Source: Colocasia esculenta | Lineage: Eukaryota > Streptophyta > Magnoliopsida > Alismatales > Araceae | Assembly (NCBI GenBank): GCA_014218235.1 | Contig: CM024755.1 | Location: 94,282,948-94,346,947 of the forward strand | Direction of reading: 5' to 3' | Length of the DNA stretch: 64,000 bases | Part shown: positions 59,581 to 64,000 of the stretch, in pieces | Position numbering within the stretch: the first letter of the stretch is position 1 | Layout of the letters: each line of letters begins with the position of its first letter | The notes under the pieces: generated by a model | Told to the model about the DNA's origin: nothing | The model's input: the letters and a program-made list of their open reading frames with translations, nothing else | Database searches by the model: none | Position numbers and translations under genes: made by a program

Positions 59581-60590
59581 CCTATGCTGGTAGTTGATCT
59601 CTCCTTCGTGCCCCACATGGCACATTTCCTTCGTGTACCGCATACACACCTCCCTTCGTGCCCTCGTGCACGCCATTTTCTTCTAATCCAAACATTTGTG
59701 TTTTCTTAGTCTTCTTCTCCGAAGGTGGTTTCAATGGGTGTCAGAGAAATGACTCTCCGCAGGTGGTGCCACCAATTGTTAGAACGAGTGTCTATTTTTT
59801 ACCTTGGCGTCTACTTTTCAGTCCGCTCCACTTCACTCCACTACATTATGCTTCATTCCATTACACTTCATTACAATCCACCTCGTGTCCCTCCGCTTCG
59901 CTCCCTTGCAAAGCAGATGCCAAGGCATGGTAGCTGTATACACGCTAGAAATGACACCATCGTCGGTAAATTTCAAATTACGCCATAATGCCCTAAGTGG
60001 CTCTCTTTTTGCCTTGTGAGAGTAGTTTTCCCATTATTCAGGGTCTTTCGCCCATTTTAATTCATTTCCTGGTGCTTCCCATAATTTACCTAAGTTTGCC
60101 AAAGGTGTGGACAAATAGTGCAAATTGCGACGGTCTAGGTGGTCGCATTTATGTTCGACTGATGAAGAACAATTGAAAAGCGACGGATCATATGGTCGCG
60201 TTTCACTTCGACTAGCTGTCCGATAATCGATCCAACATCGATTACTCTTAAACGCGTCGCATCATGCCATCGCGATTAAGAATTTTCATATTTTCCAGTA
60301 ATTTCCTTATTTCATTTATGGAAATACTTATTGCCTTTTTCTAAAACATGTCCAATCAAGTCGTCATGATTCTAATTTCCATATTAACATTTGGCAAGTT
60401 TCCATAAACAAAATTTGGAATTTCAAAAACAGACATTTCGGGACGTCGCTATTAAGAGTCATAAACCGACTGTTATTTAAATTTCATTAACGCGTCCACC
60501 TAAGTTATCGCGATTCAATGTTAATAGCGACCACTGCCTCCATCGCGATTTACAATTGTTGTCCACTTCGGACTTAATTTGAGCCCCTCT

Positions 60591-60642
<52 letters not shown>

Positions 60643-61424
60643 ATGTCTTGTTCTCAAGAGGTGGGAGCCCCTAGAGAACCCCTGAAGTATTCCATGTCTA
60701 GTGAGTTGTGATAGAGATTTCTAAGGCAAAGCTCTGCCGGATCTCCGCCTCGATGGTTGCCCTCTCCACTCCACATCTAAACCAGCAGGAGCACCAACAG
60801 CATCTCTTCCTTCTTTGCAAGTTTTGTCCTCTTCAGCAGCAAGCTATCTGCGCATCATCATTAGGGGAGCACCTCCCTTCTTCCCTCCTTTATTTTTCAT
60901 ACTTGTTCACTTGTTCATGCACACTCCATCATAGCTCCCACGAGAGCATCTTACCAATCTCCCTTTTATTTTATCTTTTAATCATCATTTTAATCAACAC
61001 ACACATTATTTACATGCATACACACACACCCCTAATTTTCTAGGTGTTAAAAGCCACAAAAGGTGTGTTCTTCTCCATGCTTTTCACGTTATTTCCTTAC
61101 TTTGAGAATTGCATACTTCATTGGCATGAATCCTCCTATTTTTATTTCTGTGTATTTCTTGCAAGGGTAATCAACTGAAAGCGCCTTCTCCCACGGCTGG
61201 CCATGCTTCGTAGAAGAAGAAAGAACCCACATCTCCACGCAATCTCCCCAGTATTTCTCGCATTCACTCTTTATTAGCATTTACTGCACCTCCTTCGTCA
61301 CCCACGTGTGTCTGGCGATCAAGATCACATATTAGGAGTTCTGCTCCGTTCTTTATTTTCTTCATATTTTCTTTGTAGCCCTTCGTAGTTCGAAAGAACG
61401 AAAAAGTATAATCTACACATATGA
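59581..61424. mobile_element. LTR-like sequence with GTCGCGA words and TATA repeat
   Basis: GTCGCGATT-type words (60125-60555), followed by a TATA-rich microsatellite and then a CT-rich leader-like sequence, suggest an LTR of the Tekay-like kind in plus orientation. I could not fix its ends. From about 61425 a Sirevirus pol frame begins, so one is inserted in or truncated against the other. No gene is seen here. Confidence 0.45.
60593..60639. repeat. (TA)n microsatellite, 47 bp
   Basis: Perfect TA dinucleotide run placed where an LTR TATA box would lie, after the GTCGCGA word block. Confidence 0.95.
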
Positions 61425-63078
61425 AGAACTTCCTAGAGAACTGAGGTATCACACAGATCATCCAAGAGAAAATATCATAGGTGATCCTCAATATAGGGTA
61501 AGAACAAAAGGTAGGACTATTCCCTATGATTACATTGCATTTGTTTCTCAGATTGAACCTAGGATAATCAATGATGCACTGGTAGATGAATCTTGTATCC
61601 TAGCTATGCAAGAGGAAGTTAACCAGTTCCAACGCAGCCAAGTCTGGACTCTTGTACCTAAACCTTCTGAACATCTAGTTACTAGACCAGATGGGTCTTT
61701 ATAAACAAAATGAATGAATCAGGGGTAATCACTAGGAACAATGCTAGACTGGTAGCATAGGGATATTCTAAAGAGTTAGGCATTGATTTCGATGAAACAT
61801 ATGCTCCAGTTGCTAGATGAGAGGCAATCAAAATTTTATTATCATATGCATGTTCTCTTAATATCAATTTGTATCAAATGGATGTTAAAAGTGTTTTTCT
61901 GAGCAGTTTCATAAAAGAAGAAGTTTATGTTGGACAACCACTGGCTTTGAAGATATTAAATATTCAAATCATATTTTTGATTTAAAAAGGCACTATATGG
62001 TCTGTAAAAATCTCCAAGAGCTTGGTATGAGAAACTAAGTGCTTATCTTCTATCACATGGTTTTTCAAGAGATAAAGTAGATAGCACTCTATTTATTAAG
62101 AAATTTTTAGAAGGGATCCTAATTGTACAAATATATGTTGATGATATTATTTTTGGTTCTACTAATGAATCACTTTGCAAATTCTTTGAAAACCTTGTGC
62201 AAAGTGAGTTTGAAATGAGCATGATGGGTGAGCTTAATTACTTTTTTGACTTGCAAATCAAGTAGACCAAGGAAGTTACTCACATTTTTCAAAGCAAGGA
62301 TATTTCATATTTACTTTCGAAGTATGATTTTGACAAGTGTAAGCCTTTAGGAACACCCATGAGCTCAAGAATAAAGATAGACAATGATCTAAGTGGCAAG
62401 AAAGTAGATCAAAATATCTATAGAGGTATGATTGGGTCATTACTCTATCCTATTGCTAGTAGACCAAACATAATGTTCAGTGTATATTTGTGTGTCTGAT
62501 TTCAAGCTGATTCTAGAGAATCTCATATTAATGTAGTTAAAAGAATTTTTAGATATCTTATTAATACAAGTAAATTGGGTTTATGGTATCCCAGATGTTC
62601 TGAAGTTAAACTGCTTGGATATAGTGATGTTGACTATGTTGGATGCAAAATAGATAGAAAAAGTACTAGTGGTACTTGTCAATTTCTTGCAGGATGCTTA
62701 ATTTATTGGTCTTCCAGAAAACAAAATTCAGTAGCATTGTCCATAATAGAAGCTGAATACATTGTATCTAGAAGTTGTTGCACCCAACTGTTGTGGATCA
62801 AATATCAACTGGAAGACTATGGTCTCAAATTGCATGAAATTCCAATGTTGTGTGGTAACACAAGCGCAATCAATCTGACCAAAAATTCAATCTAGCATTC
62901 AAGAACCAAGCACATTGAGGTCAGACATCATTTCATCAGGGACCATGTAAGTAATGGTGATATCTTGCTTGAATTTGTTACTACAGATAATCAATTAGCA
63001 GATATTTTTACTAAACCATTCCCTGAAAGTGAGTTTACTTCAATTAGAAGAGAAATAGGAATGTGCAATCCTGAATGA
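61425..63078 (+). pseudogene. Third Sirevirus pol fragment (RT and RNase H)
   Basis: It begins in the linker before RT (LRYHTDHPRENIIGDPQYRV) and runs through RT (VWTLVPKPSEHLV; catalytic YVDDIIFGSTNESL near 62130) to RNase H (DRKSTSGTCQFLAGC; LSIIEAEYIVSRS). It ends with GMCNPE and TGA at 63076. The RT half has many stops and frame changes. From about 62340 the frame is better preserved. The architecture equals that of the copy at 38560-40181, but the divergence is clear, so it is a separate, older Sirevirus. Gag, integrase and LTRs are absent. Confidence 0.9.
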
Positions 63079-63334
63079 ATGCTTAAAACTCTTAGTACAT
63101 TGTATTTTATTTTATTTTTAAGAAAAGAGGTCACAAGGTCAAAAGAACCAGCTAAGTGCACTACCCCCCATCAGAGGATAATGTTCTCACTCCCCTGGTA
63201 CTACGACCTGTGCCAGATATATTATGAAAGATAATAAAAGTACAGAGACCCCCGGGGCATACCCCTAAGGAAAGAACCTCCTTAACACCAGAACAAGGGG
63301 AAGAAGCCGAACTAGACCCCAAAACCAAAGAAAA
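63079..63334 (-). other. LINE 3' UTR and A-rich tail
   Basis: Reading leftwards, the stop of the RNase H frame is followed by about 200 bases without coding sequence and then a tail of TAAAA units (TTTTATTTTATTTTTA on the plus strand, about 63103-63118). The tail abuts the Sirevirus fragment, marking a LINE insertion a few tens of bases after its pol stop. Confidence 0.7.
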
Positions 63335-63985
63335 CTAATGCAAGTTTCTAAAGCTAGGAAAACCAGCCTTATCCAACACAATAGCACCTCTGGTTGTGGA
63401 CGGGAGCTCAGATACGTCTAAGAACAATTGGCTCCTGTGATAATTGCATGCATAGGAGGCTAAGGAATCTGCAACCTGATTGCCTTCTCTATAGATATGG
63501 GAAACTTGACAATTCATCTCTTTAATCAACTTCATCAAATCATGCCACCAAGGTAGGACAGACCAAGAAGGAGGAGCCTTGCACTTGATGCAGGTCACCA
63601 AAGAAATGGAGTCAGAAAACACCGCAGACAAAGTGAAACCCTTTTCCTTGGCAAAGCACAACCCATCATGAAGGGCTCTTGTTTCAGCAATAATGTTGTT
63701 CCCAGCACCATAAAAAATAGCAAAACCCATATTCAAATTACCCCTGTCATCTCTGATGCAGCCACCACCACCACAAGGGCCAGGATTTCCCTTAGATGCA
63801 CCATCAACATTAAGGCAGAAATGACTAGTTGGCGGACACCAGCGAACCAAGACTGGTTTTTTAAGCTTAACCGTGGGCTTGATGTTGTAAGAGGATAGGA
63901 TGTGAGCATGAGCAGTCGATATTGTCCGTTTAAACTCCACTTTCTGAAGGGCTACATTTATAGAGTGGATGATGTTACAGATCAT
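63335..63985 (-). CDS. C-terminal RNase H domain of a plant LINE (partial)
   Basis: This is a 216-residue open frame; the true start is to the right of the window. The RNase H fold is complete: catalytic Asp in LNVDGASKGNPGP, Glu in IIAETRALHDGL, Asp in AVFSDSISLVTCI and Asp in REGNQVADSLASYA. The glycine-rich CGGGGCIRDDRGN stretch is typical of the 'RVT_3' RNase H found at the end of plant L1-type ORF2 and in related host genes. The A-rich tail downstream favours a LINE. The domain would remove the RNA strand during target-primed copying. No stop is seen, so it may be young. Confidence 0.85.
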   Translation of the reverse strand: MICNIIHSINVALQKVEFKRTISTAHAHILSSYNIKPTVKLKKPVLVRWCPPTSHFCLNVDGASKGNPGPCGGGGCIRDDRGNLNMGFAIFYGAGNNIIAETRALHDGLCFAKEKGFTLSAVFSDSISLVTCIKCKAPPSWSVLPWWHDLMKLIKEMNCQVSHIYREGNQVADSLASYACNYHRSQLFLDVSELPSTTRGAIVLDKAGFPSFRNLH

Positions 63986-64000
63986 CCGATGCTTACTGAA

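Noticed and set aside
1..64000. Host single-copy genes, tRNA or rRNA genes
   Set aside because: Every strong coding signal belongs to a mobile-element family; no cloverleaf or rRNA core seen by eye, though a tRNA search was not run.

Overview
This window looks like repeat-dense, gene-poor nuclear DNA of a flowering plant with a large genome. I see no ordinary single-copy host gene, no tRNA or rRNA gene and nothing bacterial. Almost everything is LTR retrotransposon, nested several layers deep, with one LINE 3' end at the right edge. The case for a plant rests on four things: Sirevirus-type Ty1/copia elements with an envelope-like third ORF, Ty3/gypsy elements of Tekay/Del (chromodomain-like C-terminus) and Tat (two RNase H domains) type, spliced plant-mobile-domain genes, and a plant-type RNase H LINE. 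The species cannot be named from sequence alone.

Layout. 1-2110: part of a long gypsy-type LTR in minus orientation. 2111-6171: 3' part of a decayed Sirevirus (envelope-like ORF, two polypurine tracts, 3' LTR), sitting in the pol of a Tekay-like gypsy element (6172-8986) whose 3' LTR starts at 9056. 11259-13123: first copy of a 1.87-kb repeat (gypsy LTR fragment joined to the start of a Sirevirus LTR). 13124-20497: Tat-lineage gag, protease, G-patch, RT, RNase H, second RNase H and integrase on the plus strand. 20498-30650: two spliced genes on the minus strand, facing pol: a plant-mobile-domain (PMD) gene of seven phase-0 exons, broken by a 4.3-kb solo LTR (target duplication GCCCG), and an apparently intact two-exon gene resembling DUF7745. 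31902-33760: second copy of the 1.87-kb repeat. 33236-54803: a second Sirevirus (5' LTR, gag-pol, envelope-like ORF, right part of the 3' LTR; target duplication ATAAT). Its 3' half is overlaid by a gypsy LTR (43354), a Tekay-like integrase cut by a 4.07-kb solo LTR (46248-50320, target duplication GATAG) and a Tekay-like 3' LTR (51284-53508). 54804-61420: gypsy LTR tail, Tat gag remnant and LTR/UTR-like sequence. 61425-63078: third Sirevirus pol fragment. 63079-64000: LINE 3' end, minus strand.

The genes serve the replication cycle of the mobile elements: gag packages RNA, protease/RT/RNase H make cDNA, integrase inserts it. Nearly all are disabled by stops, frameshifts or insertions. The intact DUF7745-like gene is the main exception.

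Most unusual signals: (1) blocks of short CpG-bearing near-palindromic words, a different set in each element lineage. One set brackets the predicted leader and splice donor of a gypsy LTR family, and the same set brackets exon 1 of the PMD gene. (2) The PMD reading frame is intact through six splice junctions except for five stops, all TAG, and TAG is over-represented among in-frame stops elsewhere in the window. (3) A 1.87-kb duplication carries the same nested-insertion junction twice and looks younger than that insertion. All statements are from reading the sequence; identities and dates are eye estimates.
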